Source of the DNA: Leclercia adecarboxylata
Lineage (GTDB): Bacteria; Pseudomonadota; Gammaproteobacteria; Enterobacterales; Enterobacteriaceae
Length of the DNA stretch: 64,000 nt
NCBI GenBank assembly: GCA_002360945.1
Contig: DERO01000007.1
Location: 111,499 to 175,498, forward strand
Direction: 5' to 3'
In this document: positions 24,187-32,940 of the stretch, in pieces
How the letters are laid out: every line of letters starts with the position of its first letter
Numbering within the stretch: position 1 is the first letter of the stretch
Notes under the pieces: generated by a model
Database searches by the model: none
What the model saw: the letters and a program-made list of their open reading frames with translations, nothing else
What the model was told of the DNA's origin: nothing
Made by a program: the position numbers and the translations under genes

Positions 24187-25080
24187 ATGTTCACCGGCTT
24201 GTGTGCTTTCCCGTTAACCCCCTTCACTGCCAGCGGCATTGATGAAGTGGGATTCAGTAAAATTCTGGCCCGCCTGACGGCAGCTCGGGTGGATTCGCTG
24301 GGCATTCTGGGTTCTACCGGAAGCTACGCTTACCTGACCCGGGAGCAGCGCCAGCGTGTTGCCACCCTGGCAAAGCAGCATGCCGGCGATATTCCGATGA
24401 TGGTCTGCGTGGGCGCGGTCAGCACCGATGCCGTGTTGCGTCTGGCTGAGGATGCGCAGGCGGCAGGTGCGGATGCCCTGCTCCTTCCGGCGGTCAGTTA
24501 CCAGCCGCTCACGGAGGACGAGGTGTTTGGCCTCTTTGAAACCGTTACCCGGCATGCCTCGGTCCCGGTCTGCGTCTATGACAATCCCGGCACCACCCAT
24601 TTTACCTTTACGGATGAACTGCACGGCCGCCTGTCATCGCTGGATGGCGTGCGTTCGATCAAAATTCCGGGCGTCCCGGATACGCCAGCCGCTGCCGTCG
24701 ATCGCGTCGCGACGTTACGTCACCATCTTCGCCCTGACGTGACGATTGGGATCAGCGGGGACGCGTTTGCCGGGCTGGGATTAAATGCCGGCTGCGAAGT
24801 GTGGTATTCCGTCTGCGGCGGGTTGTTCCCGGAGACGGCCAAACAGATCACCCAGGCCGCAGCGATGAACGATCCTGTCCGTGTCACCGCCCTGAGCGCC
24901 CGTCTGGAACCCTTATGGGCGCTTTTCCGTAAGCATGGCAGAAGCATCCGGGTGATGGCGGCCGCCGCAGGCGTGCTGGGGCTGACCGATATCGACTGTC
25001 TGCCCCGCCCGCTGTTGCCGCTGCCAGCGGACGATATCGCGGAAATTGCCCGGGTGATCAGCGATCTGGAACTGAAATAA
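24187..25080 (+). CDS. DapA/NanA-family Schiff-base aldolase or lyase
   Basis: A 297-residue class I aldolase-fold protein. Visible family residues: GSTGS at 42-46 (pyruvate carboxylate-binding loop), Tyr131 (YDNPGTT) and the Schiff-base lysine Lys159 (RSIKIPG). Members condense or cleave pyruvate-containing substrates (dihydrodipicolinate synthase, N-acetylneuraminate lyase, 2-keto-3-deoxy-sugar aldolases). The loop reads GSTGS where DapA and NanA have GTTGE/GSTGE, so it is not a plain DapA or NanA. The frame is open to 24091, but the ATG at 24187 lies after the REP element and AGGAGA. No pathway partner is adjacent; the downstream MFS gene is convergent. Confidence 0.75.
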   Translation: MFTGLCAFPLTPFTASGIDEVGFSKILARLTAARVDSLGILGSTGSYAYLTREQRQRVATLAKQHAGDIPMMVCVGAVSTDAVLRLAEDAQAAGADALLLPAVSYQPLTEDEVFGLFETVTRHASVPVCVYDNPGTTHFTFTDELHGRLSSLDGVRSIKIPGVPDTPAAAVDRVATLRHHLRPDVTIGISGDAFAGLGLNAGCEVWYSVCGGLFPETAKQITQAAAMNDPVRVTALSARLEPLWALFRKHGRSIRVMAAAAGVLGLTDIDCLPRPLLPLPADDIAEIARVISDLELK

Positions 25081-25105
25081 CACGCCTCCGGGACCGGGTC
25101 AGACG

Positions 25106-26308
25106 TTAATGCGATCCTGTCAAAGCCCCACGTCCCGGAATCATCACCACCAGCAGGGCCAGGGTTAACGGCACCAGAGAGCCCCACAGCACGGCGTTCC
25201 AGCCGTACAGATTCAGCAGTACCCCTGACGAAAACGACCCCAGCATCATCACCCCAAAGACGACAAAATCATTCAGGGACTGGACCCGGGTCTTCTCCTC
25301 CGGCCGGTGATACTCAATGATTTTGGCCGATGCACCAATAAAGCCGAAATTCCAGCCGATCCCCAGTAAAATCAGCGACAGCCAGTAATGGACGATCTCC
25401 GTGCCGCCGAGTCCGGCGACAACCGATCCGGCAGAAATCAGCAGGCCTGCGACTGCCACCCGCATGGCCCCAAAACGGTCGATCAGCTTGCCGGTAAAAA
25501 ATCCCGGCCCGTACATGGCGATCACATGCCACTGGATCCCCAGATTCGAGGCCTGCTGCGAAATGCCGTGCATGTGCATCGACAAGGGCGCGGCGGTCAT
25601 CAAGAAGTTCATCACCATATAAGTCACGGCGGCGCTGAATACCGTTCTCAGGAAGCCGGGCTGACGCACGATCTCCCCCAGAGGCCGCCCGGCGGAAGGG
25701 GTGACCGCCGCCGCGGGCTCTGCCGGGATCACCCCCTTCAGAATAAACGCGGAGATCGCCGCCACCAGCGCCTGGCCGAGAAAGGTGATGGCAAAGGTGT
25801 AAGGCGGACAGAGGTTCATGGTGCTGGTCACCAGCATCGGGCCGATAACGCCCGCCACCACACCGCCACCCATCACCAGCGACAGCGCCCGGGCCCGCCG
25901 TTCAGGCGCGACCCCGTCCGTGGCGGCAAAGCGGAAGCTGAGCGCCACCGCGGCATAGGCGCCGCCAAGAAACGCAGCGAGACAAAACAGCATAAATGAA
26001 CCGATAACCACCGCCAGCGCGGCTATCAGGCCGGTAATCACCCCTGCCCCGGTACCGGCCATAAAGGCCGCTTTTCGTCCGTGCTTTCTCGCCAGCGCGC
26101 CGAAGGGCAAAATGCAGGCCGCCATCCCCAGCACAAACATAGTGACAGGCAGCGTGGAGAGCGATGCGCTGGGCGCGATGGCGTTACCGACAATCGCCCC
26201 GGTGGCGTAAAAAACTACGGAGTTGGCCCCGGCAAGGGCCTGAGCCGCCGCCAGGCGCATGATATTGTTATTCTGTTCAGGGACGGAAAGAGCCTGCTCT
26301 GTGGTCAT
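25106..26308 (-). CDS. MFS transporter
   Basis: A 400-residue inner-membrane protein with about 12 predicted helices and the MFS loop motif ALARKHGRKAAFMAGTGAG (about 72-90) plus a cytoplasmic middle loop AAAVTPSAGRPLGEIVRQPG. It resembles YcaD/SetA-like drug or sugar exporters in general form. It reads leftward 79 bp after the SDR gene (26388), so the two may be co-transcribed and share the LysR regulator at 27325. Substrate unknown. Confidence 0.8.
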   Translation of the reverse strand: MTTEQALSVPEQNNNIMRLAAAQALAGANSVVFYATGAIVGNAIAPSASLSTLPVTMFVLGMAACILPFGALARKHGRKAAFMAGTGAGVITGLIAALAVVIGSFMLFCLAAFLGGAYAAVALSFRFAATDGVAPERRARALSLVMGGGVVAGVIGPMLVTSTMNLCPPYTFAITFLGQALVAAISAFILKGVIPAEPAAAVTPSAGRPLGEIVRQPGFLRTVFSAAVTYMVMNFLMTAAPLSMHMHGISQQASNLGIQWHVIAMYGPGFFTGKLIDRFGAMRVAVAGLLISAGSVVAGLGGTEIVHYWLSLILLGIGWNFGFIGASAKIIEYHRPEEKTRVQSLNDFVVFGVMMLGSFSSGVLLNLYGWNAVLWGSLVPLTLALLVVMIPGRGALTGSH

Positions 26309-26387
26309 GTAATGCGCGATCTCCTGGCGTTAACGACGTTAACATTTCCCGAATGCCGCACGCGGTTTACCCCGTGCGGCGACATTA

Positions 26388-27164
26388 TCAGGCGTGACGA
26401 CCCGCCATCACCCCACCGTCGATATCCCAGATGGCCCCGGTGACCCAGCCCGCCTTGTCCGAAAGCAGGAAGGCCACGGTTTCCGCGATATCTTCCGGCG
26501 TACCGACGCGGCCGATCGGATGGAAACTGTCGAAGCTGTTCATCACCTCTTTTACGTCGTCTTTTGGAATAAAGCCTTCGTAGATCGGGGTATGCACCAC
26601 CGCCGGAGAGACAGCATTCACGCGGATACCTTTGCCGCCAAGCTCGATCGCCAGGTTTTTGGTCAACGCGTGCAGGCCCGCTTTCGCCATGGAATAGGCG
26701 GACGATGGTGTCGCCCCGATGGCCTGCTGCGCCCACATGGAGCCGATGTTAACGATGGCGCCTTTGATCCCCGCTTCAACCATATTGCGCACCACATCGC
26801 GGGTGATAAAGAAGGTCGCGCGGTTCAGGCTCATATAGAGATCGTAGTCAGCCATTTCATGTTCGGTGAAGGGTTTCGGGAAGAACACCCCGGCCGCATT
26901 CACCAGCAGGTTGATGTCTTTATGGTCGGCGTTAATCGCCTCAGTGACGTGCTTCATGCCGGCTTCGGTCATCAGATCGGCCACGATCAGCGACACCTCG
27001 CCATCAGCCGCCAGCGCCTGGCGCGCCTGTTCAGCTTTGTCCTGACGGTTGCCCACCAGCACCACGCTGCCGCCGTTTTTCAGAATCTTTTTCGCGGTTT
27101 CATACCCCATACCGCTTGTACCACCGACCACTAACAGTTTTTTACCGGCAAAAGATGCGTTCAT
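26388..27164 (-). CDS. Short-chain dehydrogenase/reductase (SDR)
   Basis: A 258-residue classical SDR: cofactor loop [11 protein letters not shown] (about 13-23), NAAG near 88, catalytic Ser in VNIGSMWAQ, Tyr/Lys in [13 protein letters not shown], and the C-terminal [21 protein letters not shown] lies 6 nt before the ATG. It is divergent from the LysR regulator at 27325 and upstream of the MFS gene, a common layout for an inducible detoxifying reductase plus exporter. Substrate unknown. Confidence 0.85.
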   Translation of the reverse strand: MNASFAGKKLLVVGGTSGMGYETAKKILKNGGSVVLVGNRQDKAEQARQALAADGEVSLIVADLMTEAGMKHVTEAINADHKDINLLVNAAGVFFPKPFTEHEMADYDLYMSLNRATFFITRDVVRNMVEAGIKGAIVNIGSMWAQQAIGATPSSAYSMAKAGLHALTKNLAIELGGKGIRVNAVSPAVVHTPIYEGFIPKDDVKEVMNSFDSFHPIGRVGTPEDIAETVAFLLSDKAGWVTGAIWDIDGGVMAGRHA

Positions 27165-27324
27165 CGCTAACCTCTTTGAAATGATGTAATGAATAAGGAA
27201 ACTGTGGCAGCAGAATGCCAGCGCGCATCGGGGTTGACGACTCAGAAGAAATTGCGAGACGAGAAAGAAAATCTATCTTACTGGCGTATACTGACCGGGC
27301 TTTCACGCTAAGAGGATTTTAAAA

Positions 27325-28254
27325 ATGCGATCGCTTAACCGACTGAAATGGTTGCACGCCTTTGAGGCCACCGCGCGACATGGCAGTTTTACCGGTGCTG
27401 CGCAGGAGCTGGGCGTGACGCCAGCCGCCGTAGGGCAGCTTGTCCGCTCGCTTGAAGCCTGGGTCGGACACCCGCTGCTAAACCGCACCCGCACGGGTAA
27501 GGAACGGCTTACCCTGGTGGACGACGCTCAGGAGGCGCTGCAGGACATTACGCAGGGGCTGGATAAGCTGGAAATGGGGTTAAATAAGCTGCGAGGCCGC
27601 CGGGCGCGTTCAGTGGTGGTGCTGACCGCATCACAGGTGCTGGTGATGAACTGGCTGATGGTTCGCCTCAACCGCTTTGCGGAAAGCCATGAAACGATCG
27701 ATCTGCGGCTTAACGTGACCGAAAAGCTGATGGATGTTGCCCACGGCGAAGCCGATATCGGCATCCGCTGTGGTCAGGGAGACTGGCCCGGTGTGAACAA
27801 AACCTGGCTGATGGATGAAGAAGCCGTGCTGGTCTGCAGCCCGCGTCTGGTGCCCCCCGGGAAAGTCGCCTGCGGGGAGTGGCTCGCCACGCAAAAATTA
27901 ATCCATGACGACACGCCTCACCCCGGCGCCGATTTTCCCTCCTGGGAGGCGGTGCTGAGCGCGGTGAAGGCTCCCGACGTCAGTGAAAGCCGGTTGCATA
28001 TTAATTCAACTTCCGCAGTGATACTGGCGGCCCTCAGCGGACGCGGCGTCGCCATTGTTCGTCGCGCTCTCGTAGAACAACTGATTGAGACCGGACAACT
28101 CGTCCAGCTGCACCCTGACCATCGCTGGCCGCTGAAATGGTCCTATTACGTAGTCACCCCCCGGCAGTCCGTGATGCGCAGCGAAGTAAAGATTTTTCAT
28201 GACTGGCTGGTGAAGGATGTGCTGACCAGGAGCGCGCCGTCTCCAACGGTTTAA
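27325..28254 (+). CDS. LysR-type regulator (GcvA-like), divergent from SDR/MFS pair
   Basis: A 309-residue LysR protein of the GcvA/AmpR-like branch: RLKWLHAFEATARHGSFTGA, ELGVTPAAVGQLVRSLEAW and a HPLLNRTRTGKERLTLVDDA wing, followed by the effector domain. AGAGGA lies 8 nt before the ATG. It is divergent from the SDR gene across 160 bp and is its likely regulator. Its stop nearly abuts the convergent GNAT gene (1-bp gap). Confidence 0.85.
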   Translation: MRSLNRLKWLHAFEATARHGSFTGAAQELGVTPAAVGQLVRSLEAWVGHPLLNRTRTGKERLTLVDDAQEALQDITQGLDKLEMGLNKLRGRRARSVVVLTASQVLVMNWLMVRLNRFAESHETIDLRLNVTEKLMDVAHGEADIGIRCGQGDWPGVNKTWLMDEEAVLVCSPRLVPPGKVACGEWLATQKLIHDDTPHPGADFPSWEAVLSAVKAPDVSESRLHINSTSAVILAALSGRGVAIVRRALVEQLIETGQLVQLHPDHRWPLKWSYYVVTPRQSVMRSEVKIFHDWLVKDVLTRSAPSPTV

Positions 28255-28255
28255 G

Positions 28256-28747
28256 TCAGAGCGTCATCATCATTTCATGCCACGCCATCCCGCCGTGATC
28301 GGATGCCGACGGCTTGATATAGCGGTAGCCAAAATGGGCGTACAGGTCGACGTGGCGATCTTTGCACATCAGGTGGATGGTCTTTTTGTTCATCGCCTTC
28401 AGGCGTGACACGAACTCACGCATCAGCAGTGACGAATAGCCTTTCCCCTGGAAATCCGGGTGTACCACCACCGACATGATCACCGCGTTTGGCGCATCCG
28501 GATCGTGGCCCACCAGCTCTTTAAATGCTTCGTCGGACATCACCACTTCCCACGCACAGCCCGCATTGATAAAACCGATAACGTTGCCCTCCAGCTCCAT
28601 GCAAAGGAAGCCTTCCGGATAGCGGTCAATGCGGGTAGCAATTTTTTCGCGCGTTGCCGCTTCATCTCCTTCGTAGGACGTTATTTCAATTTCATAGCAG
28701 CGATCGACGTCAGTTGGGGTTGCGTGGCGGAATACCGGGGTGGTCAT
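28256..28747 (-). CDS. GNAT-family N-acetyltransferase
   Basis: A 163-residue acetyltransferase resembling arylalkylamine/AaNAT-like GNATs: AVIMSVVVHPDFQGKGYSSLLMREFV (about 88-113; motif A with loop QGKGYS) and a C-terminal HLMCKDRHVDLYAHFGYRYI. AGAGG lies 7 nt before the ATG. It occupies the place immediately downstream of umuD where umuC would normally be, but reads as a separate gene. Substrate unknown. Confidence 0.8.
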   Translation of the reverse strand: MTTPVFRHATPTDVDRCYEIEITSYEGDEAATREKIATRIDRYPEGFLCMELEGNVIGFINAGCAWEVVMSDEAFKELVGHDPDAPNAVIMSVVVHPDFQGKGYSSLLMREFVSRLKAMNKKTIHLMCKDRHVDLYAHFGYRYIKPSASDHGGMAWHEMMMTL

Positions 28748-28825
28748 GTTTTTGCCTCTTCATTATTTTGTGGGCGACAGGTTACCTTGTTCCCGGCATG
28801 TTATGCACTAACCGGCGCATGCTGG

Positions 28826-29245
28826 CTAATCCGCCGACTTAACGATATAGGTCACCACGCCAAAGATATCGAGTGAATCTTCGCTGCCCACGAGGATCGG
28901 CGAATAGGCGCTGTTCATCGGGTTAAGCTGCACTCGCGGTCTGAGCTGGAGGCGCTTTACCGTAAATTCCCCCTCCACCGCGGCGATGACAATATCTCCG
29001 TGCTGCGCCGTTCTGGCGCTGTCGACAATCAGCAGATCGCCGTCGCCGATCCCGGCATCAATCATTGAATCCCCCGCCGCTTTCACGAAATAGGTCGAGC
29101 TGGGGTGCTGGATCAGCAATTTGTTCAGGTCGATACGCTGTTCCACGTAGTCCTGCGCCGGACTGGGGAAGCCGCACTGCACGACATCGCTGAAAAGGGG
29201 TAGCGCGATCACCTCGCGCAGTGCTGCAAGTTGGTAAAACACCAT
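28826..29245 (-). CDS. umuD: UmuD, SOS mutagenesis protein (orphan, no umuC)
   Basis: A 139-residue UmuD with all functional residues: self-cleavage site Cys24-Gly25 (VVQCGFPSP), nucleophile Ser60 (GDSMID) and general base Lys97 (EFTVKRL), the same numbering as E. coli UmuD. RecA-stimulated cleavage gives UmuD', which with UmuC forms the translesion polymerase Pol V. The frame is open to 29308, but the ATG at 29245 gives the exact family length and follows a consensus LexA box. No umuC lies downstream; the next gene is a GNAT, so the protein must act with a UmuC or ImpB-type partner encoded elsewhere, or regulate DinB. Confidence 0.9.
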   Translation of the reverse strand: MVFYQLAALREVIALPLFSDVVQCGFPSPAQDYVEQRIDLNKLLIQHPSSTYFVKAAGDSMIDAGIGDGDLLIVDSARTAQHGDIVIAAVEGEFTVKRLQLRPRVQLNPMNSAYSPILVGSEDSLDIFGVVTYIVKSAD

Positions 29246-29260
29246 GATTCGTTCCTCGAA

Positions 29261-29280
29261 TACTGTTTTTATATACAGTA
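29261..29280. promoter_or_regulatory. LexA (SOS) box of umuD
   Basis: TACTG-N10-CAGTA with the spacer TTTTTATATA, nearly the ideal enterobacterial SOS box. It ends 35 bp upstream of the umuD start codon, in promoter position. Confidence 0.92.
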
Positions 29281-29474
29281 GTCGTAGCGAGGAGCGCAGG
29301 CAAGTCACGGTGCAGCGGCAGCTGTTTATTGCTTAACCGCTTCGCTTATAAGTGATTAATGTGTTTGGGAATATTGATTTTGTAAATATTTCAGGGCGTT
29401 GCATGGACGGCCCCCTCTCACTTGAGTGAACGGGACGGCTCCATTCGCTTTAGTTTATTGCTTCTACTGCGCTG

Positions 29475-29834
29475 TTACACGCCAACCAGGCTTTCGAGAG
29501 GAATACCAAGTTGAGCATGTAAACGGCGGATCATTGGTAAAGTGAGAGTCCGCGTTCCGTTCAAAATTTCGTAAACACGATTTGACTTACCGATGGCCGG
29601 CTCGAGATCTTTAGCACTCAGACCTTGCTGTTCCATGCGGAACTTAATGGCCTCAACCGGCGAAGGTGGTTCAATCGGATAGTGCTTTTTCTCATAATCT
29701 TCGATTAAAAGGCACATCACTTCAAAATAATCACCTTCTGGTGTATCCAGTGCAGGTTCATTTTCGAACATCGGTTCGACCGCTTGAAGGGCCGCTTCAT
29801 AATCTTGTTCAGTTCGGATAGGTTTAATATTCAT
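29475..29834 (-). CDS. HigA-family antitoxin (orphan)
   Basis: A 119-residue HigA-type antitoxin/regulator: an acidic N-terminal region (TEQDYEAALQAVEPMFENEP, LLIEDYEKKHYPIEPPSP) and a C-terminal XRE helix-turn-helix (about 63-115; IKFRMEQQGLSAKDLEPAIG, then VYEILNGTRTLTLPMIRRL). In HigBA systems the toxin gene precedes the antitoxin gene; here the position directly upstream holds only a 3'-terminal scrap of higB with a stop codon (29838-29906). The antitoxin is therefore probably a free DNA-binding regulator or an anti-toxin for HigB-like proteins elsewhere. Downstream (29281-29474) no gene is seen. Confidence 0.85.
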   Translation of the reverse strand: MNIKPIRTEQDYEAALQAVEPMFENEPALDTPEGDYFEVMCLLIEDYEKKHYPIEPPSPVEAIKFRMEQQGLSAKDLEPAIGKSNRVYEILNGTRTLTLPMIRRLHAQLGIPLESLVGV

Positions 29835-29837
29835 CGT

Positions 29838-29906
29838 TTACTCCAGGTCAATCGTATCCGCGTCTACTGCATCATATTACTTATGCGTTCCTATGGCGGG
29901 AAGATC
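29838..29906 (-). pseudogene. higB: HigB toxin C-terminal remnant
   Basis: Reading leftward in one frame, the codons give IGTHK, a TAA stop, then YDAVDADTIDLE and the final stop 3 nt before the HigA start. HigB toxins of this class end in a segment like IGTHKEYDxIDAxTI, so the TAA stands where GAA (Glu) is expected. The residues further upstream (VCHLDLPA) no longer match, and a CCCTCACCC repeat (29972) lies where the body of the gene should be. The toxin is therefore dead: nonsense mutation plus loss of the 5' part. Based on remembered family sequence, not a search. Confidence 0.6.
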
Positions 29907-29971
29907 GAGGTGACAAACCGATAAATTCATTCCCGGATGGCGCCTCGCAAAACAGTTTGCTCGCATGTTCC

Positions 29972-30006
29972 CCCTCACCCTAACCCTCTCCCTCAAGGGA
30001 GAGGGA
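29972..30006. repeat. CCCTCACCC...GGGAGAGGG palindromic repeat, divergent copy
   Basis: CCCTCACCCTAA followed by CCCTCTCCCT-ca-AGGGAGAGGG, a perfect 10-bp hairpin. It is a shorter relative of the copies at 37346, 45867 and 46643. It lies between the EamA gene end and the higB remnant. Confidence 0.7.
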
Positions 30007-30030
30007 ACAGTTCGTGCAAATCCTCTGCCT

Positions 30031-30909
30031 TCACTGGCCATATTTCCGCGAGCCAACCACACACAAAATCACCCCCAACGTAATCAACATCATCAGCGGA
30101 CTGACCCTCTCATGCAGCAGCGTGGCGGACAGCGCCAGCCCCAAAAAGGGCTGTAGCAGCTGCAGTTGCCCCACAGCAGCAATCCCGCCCTGGGCCAGCC
30201 CTTTGTACCAGAAGATAAACCCGATCAGCATGCTGAACAGCGACACATAGCCAAGTGCGCTCCAGGCCGAAAACCCGATGCCGCTGAAGGAGGCCGGCAT
30301 CGTCAGCAGGGAGGCCAGCACCATAAAAGGCAGCGCCAGGATCAACGCCCAGCTGATCACCTGCCAGCCGCCTGTCTCGCGGGTGATCGCCGCCCCTTCG
30401 GCATAGCCCAGGCCGCAGACGATCACCGCCGCGAGCATCAGTAGATCGCCGGTCAAAGACAGCGCCGCGCCTTGCGAGAGCGCAAACCCCACCACCAGCA
30501 GGCTGCCCAGCACCGAGAAGATCCAGAATGCCCGGGCCGGACGCTCCTTGCCGCGCAGCACGGCGAAAATGGCGGTCATCAGCGGCAGCAGCCCGAGAAA
30601 CACAATCGAATGGGCGGCGGTGACGTGCTGCAATGCCAGAGCGGTCAGCAATGGAAAGCCGACCACCACACCCAGCGAGACCATCATCAGCGGCACAATC
30701 CGCGCGGCTGGCGGGCGTTTTTCCTTTAACCCGAGGATCAGCATCAGGGCCAGCCCCCCGGCAAGGGAGGCCCGGGCAAAGGTCAGGAAAAAGGGATCAA
30801 AATCCTGCACCGCAATCCGGGTGGCGGGCAAGGAGCCGCTGAAAATCACTACCCCCAGCAGGCCGTTGAGCCAGCCTGACAACGCGTTTTTATCTACCGC
30901 AACATCCAT
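30031..30909 (-). CDS. EamA/DMT-superfamily permease
   Basis: A 292-residue protein with ten predicted membrane helices in two EamA repeats (first ends near TAIFAVLRGKERP; second includes LGYVSLFSMLIGFIFWYKGL and LQPFLGLALSATLLHE). These permeases usually export amino acids or small metabolites. The frame extends to 30963, but the ATG at 30909 has GGAAGG about 8 nt upstream, while the upstream part encodes a hydrophilic stretch unlike the family. Divergent from a MocR regulator, a pairing that usually means the regulator controls the exporter. Confidence 0.8.
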   Translation of the reverse strand: MDVAVDKNALSGWLNGLLGVVIFSGSLPATRIAVQDFDPFFLTFARASLAGGLALMLILGLKEKRPPAARIVPLMMVSLGVVVGFPLLTALALQHVTAAHSIVFLGLLPLMTAIFAVLRGKERPARAFWIFSVLGSLLVVGFALSQGAALSLTGDLLMLAAVIVCGLGYAEGAAITRETGGWQVISWALILALPFMVLASLLTMPASFSGIGFSAWSALGYVSLFSMLIGFIFWYKGLAQGGIAAVGQLQLLQPFLGLALSATLLHERVSPLMMLITLGVILCVVGSRKYGQ

Positions 30910-30999
30910 TCCCGTTACCTTCCCGATCTTGAGCCTGTGTTGCGCGGATGGTAGTCTCGCCAATCTAATACAATCAAATTATTGTCATGGATACATTTG

Positions 31000-32334
31000 A
31001 TGAAAGCCCGCTACAAAGGGATCGTGGATCGCTACGCTGCGTTGATTCGATCTGCCGGCATCCCGGCAGGCACACGCCTGCCCACGCACCGCACGCTCGC
31101 CGCCCAGGAACATATCTCCCTCGCCACCGCGACGCGGGTCTATGCCGAGCTGGAGAAGATGGGGCTGGTCAGCGGCGAAACCGGGCGCGGCACCTTCGTC
31201 AGGGAGATCCTGTTGCCCTCGGGCCAGGGGATCGATCAGCAGGCGGTCGCCACCGATGTACTGGATCTCAACTTCAATTATCCCGCCCTGCCGGGCCAGG
31301 GGGAGCTGCTGCGGGAGGCGCTCAGGCAGGTCGCCGCCGGAGGTGATATCGAATCGCACCTGCGCTATCAGCCGCATGCGGGCAGACAGATCGAGCGGGA
31401 GATTGTCGCCGCACACCTCGCGGGGCCGCATTTTCAACCCTCGGCGGATAACGTGCTGATCGTGAACGGCGCCCAGCATGGCCTGACCGTCGCAGTGATG
31501 GGGCTGCTCCGGCCCGGCGACGTAGTGGCGGTGGACGCCCTCACCTACCCGGGCTTCAAGGCCCTGGCGACGCTCTATCACCTGGAGCTGCTCGCCATCC
31601 CCTGCACGGCAACCGGCCCGGATCTGACGGCGTTACGCCAGCTCTGCCAGCGGCGTCACGTGCGGGCGGTTTACACCATGCCGACCCTGCACAACCCGCT
31701 CGGCTGGGTCCTGAACCACAAGCAGCGCAGAACCCTGGCGGAGATTGCCCGGCAACACGATCTTCTGGTCATCGAAGACACCGCCTACGGCTGGCTGATC
31801 CGCCGTCCGCCCCCTCCCGTCGCCAGCTTTGCCCCGGAACGCACGGTGTATGTCACCGGATTTTCGAAAAATATCGCGACCGGGCTGCGGGTCGGAGCGG
31901 TGGTCTGCCCGCCGGATCTGCGTCTGGCCCTCGAGAGGGCCATCCGGGCCACTACCTGGAATACGCCGTCGGTGATGACCGCCATGGTGTGTCACTGGAT
32001 CCAGGACGGCACCGTAACCCGCTTTGAAACGCTGAAAAGACGCGACGCCCGCCAGCGACAGGCCGTCCTGAAAGAAGTGCTGGGAGATCTGCCCTGTATC
32101 ACCCATCCCGATTCGTACTTTGCCTGGCTGCCCCTCGCAGACGAATCCAGAGCCGATCGGGTCGTTAAGATACTGATGGATAACAATATCTCCGTCTCAA
32201 CCGCGGAGCCGTTCTCCACCTCCGGCACGGTGCCGCAGGCGATCCGCATCGCCCTCGGGTCGGTCACGATCGATAATTTACGCCAGGCGTTAGGGCAGGT
32301 CAGAGCGGCGATGGAACTGGAGCAGAGCCGTTAA
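31000..32334 (+). CDS. MocR-family (GntR-aminotransferase) transcriptional regulator
   Basis: A 444-residue fusion: an N-terminal GntR winged helix (about 1-70; YAALIRSAGIPAGTRLPTHR, SLATATRVYAELEKMGLVSG, TGRGTFV) joined to a fold-type I aminotransferase-like domain that binds pyridoxal phosphate, with the lysine in VTGFSKNIATGLRVG. MocR proteins sense PLP or an amino-acid adduct. The in-frame TTG at 30982 would add six residues; ATG 31000 is preferred from family N-termini, although no good ribosome site is visible for either. It is divergent from the EamA permease with a 90-bp gap and probably regulates it. Confidence 0.85.
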   Translation: MKARYKGIVDRYAALIRSAGIPAGTRLPTHRTLAAQEHISLATATRVYAELEKMGLVSGETGRGTFVREILLPSGQGIDQQAVATDVLDLNFNYPALPGQGELLREALRQVAAGGDIESHLRYQPHAGRQIEREIVAAHLAGPHFQPSADNVLIVNGAQHGLTVAVMGLLRPGDVVAVDALTYPGFKALATLYHLELLAIPCTATGPDLTALRQLCQRRHVRAVYTMPTLHNPLGWVLNHKQRRTLAEIARQHDLLVIEDTAYGWLIRRPPPPVASFAPERTVYVTGFSKNIATGLRVGAVVCPPDLRLALERAIRATTWNTPSVMTAMVCHWIQDGTVTRFETLKRRDARQRQAVLKEVLGDLPCITHPDSYFAWLPLADESRADRVVKILMDNNISVSTAEPFSTSGTVPQAIRIALGSVTIDNLRQALGQVRAAMELEQSR

Positions 32335-32640
32335 GCCGAATCGCTGATTAAGACTCGTCTTAAATTAGCCAGGAAAGGCAATTTTTCTGGCGCTTGATCA
32401 CAGTAAATATCCCCCGCGAAATAATTCGGGCGACATGTAACTTTTGCTAACTTATTTATTAGCGTCGATATATTCTCCTTCACCCACAAAAATACCTAAA
32501 ATATATTCAGACGGAGCACAAAAACGCGCCGAAAGGCTTATTGAAGTTTCTGCCGTTCTGTCTACATTTATTTCTGCACACATTTGAAGAGGTTAATTTT
32601 CTCTCAACGAATATTCTCAACGAAACACTGGAGACATGTT
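32335..32640. other. Gene-free AT-rich stretch before the KGG stress protein
   Basis: No open frame with a ribosome site was found in these 306 bp. A TCTACATTT sequence (32561-32569), about 70 bp before the KGG gene, resembles the -10 of RpoS-dependent promoters, fitting the stress role of that gene. An imperfect pairing GCCAG...CTGGC (about 32369-32394) could be the tail of the MocR transcript. Otherwise nothing is recognised. Confidence 0.35.
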
Positions 32641-32823
32641 ATGACTAAACATCGAGGCGGTTCCGGCAATTTCGCAGAAGACCGGGAGCGTGCATCCCAG
32701 GCGGGCCGCAAAGGTGGGCAGAGCAGCGGCGGGAATTTTAAAAATGACCCGCAGCGTGCATCTGAAGCCGGGAAAAAAGGCGGACAGAACAGCCGGGGCG
32801 GCGGCCGCAAACCCGCGGCGTAA
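32641..32823 (+). CDS. KGG-motif stress-induced protein (YciG/YmdF family)
   Basis: A 60-residue hydrophilic, glycine-rich protein with two KGG repeats (RASQAGRKGGQSSGG and RASEAGKKGGQNSRG) after HRGGSGNFAEDRE, the pattern of YciG, YmdF and Con-10-type stress proteins. Likely disordered and general-stress (RpoS) induced; YciG-type proteins have been linked to motility and stress survival. The frame opens at 32584, but the ATG at 32641 has GGAG 8 nt upstream and matches family N-termini. The C-terminus GGGRKPAA differs from the E. coli paralogues. Confidence 0.88.
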   Translation: MTKHRGGSGNFAEDRERASQAGRKGGQSSGGNFKNDPQRASEAGKKGGQNSRGGGRKPAA

Positions 32824-32940
32824 GTTCTATAATATATTCTCTGTCTGATCCACTTTTGTCAGACAATATATTTGAAACGGCGAGAACGGTATAAATCCCG
32901 TGCCATTTACAGGCAGTTCAATTAATTATGCGGAGGTTAT

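Noticed and set aside
29281..29474. Possible insertion-sequence remnant (GGACGGCC...GGGACGGC) between umuD and higA
   Set aside because: Only a short imperfect repeat is visible; no transposase fragment, no clear terminal inverted repeats and no target duplication.
29877..30062. 61-codon leftward frame between higA and the EamA gene
   Set aside because: It runs through the CCCTCACCC repeat and is not a gene as a whole; only its last codons belong to the higB remnant.
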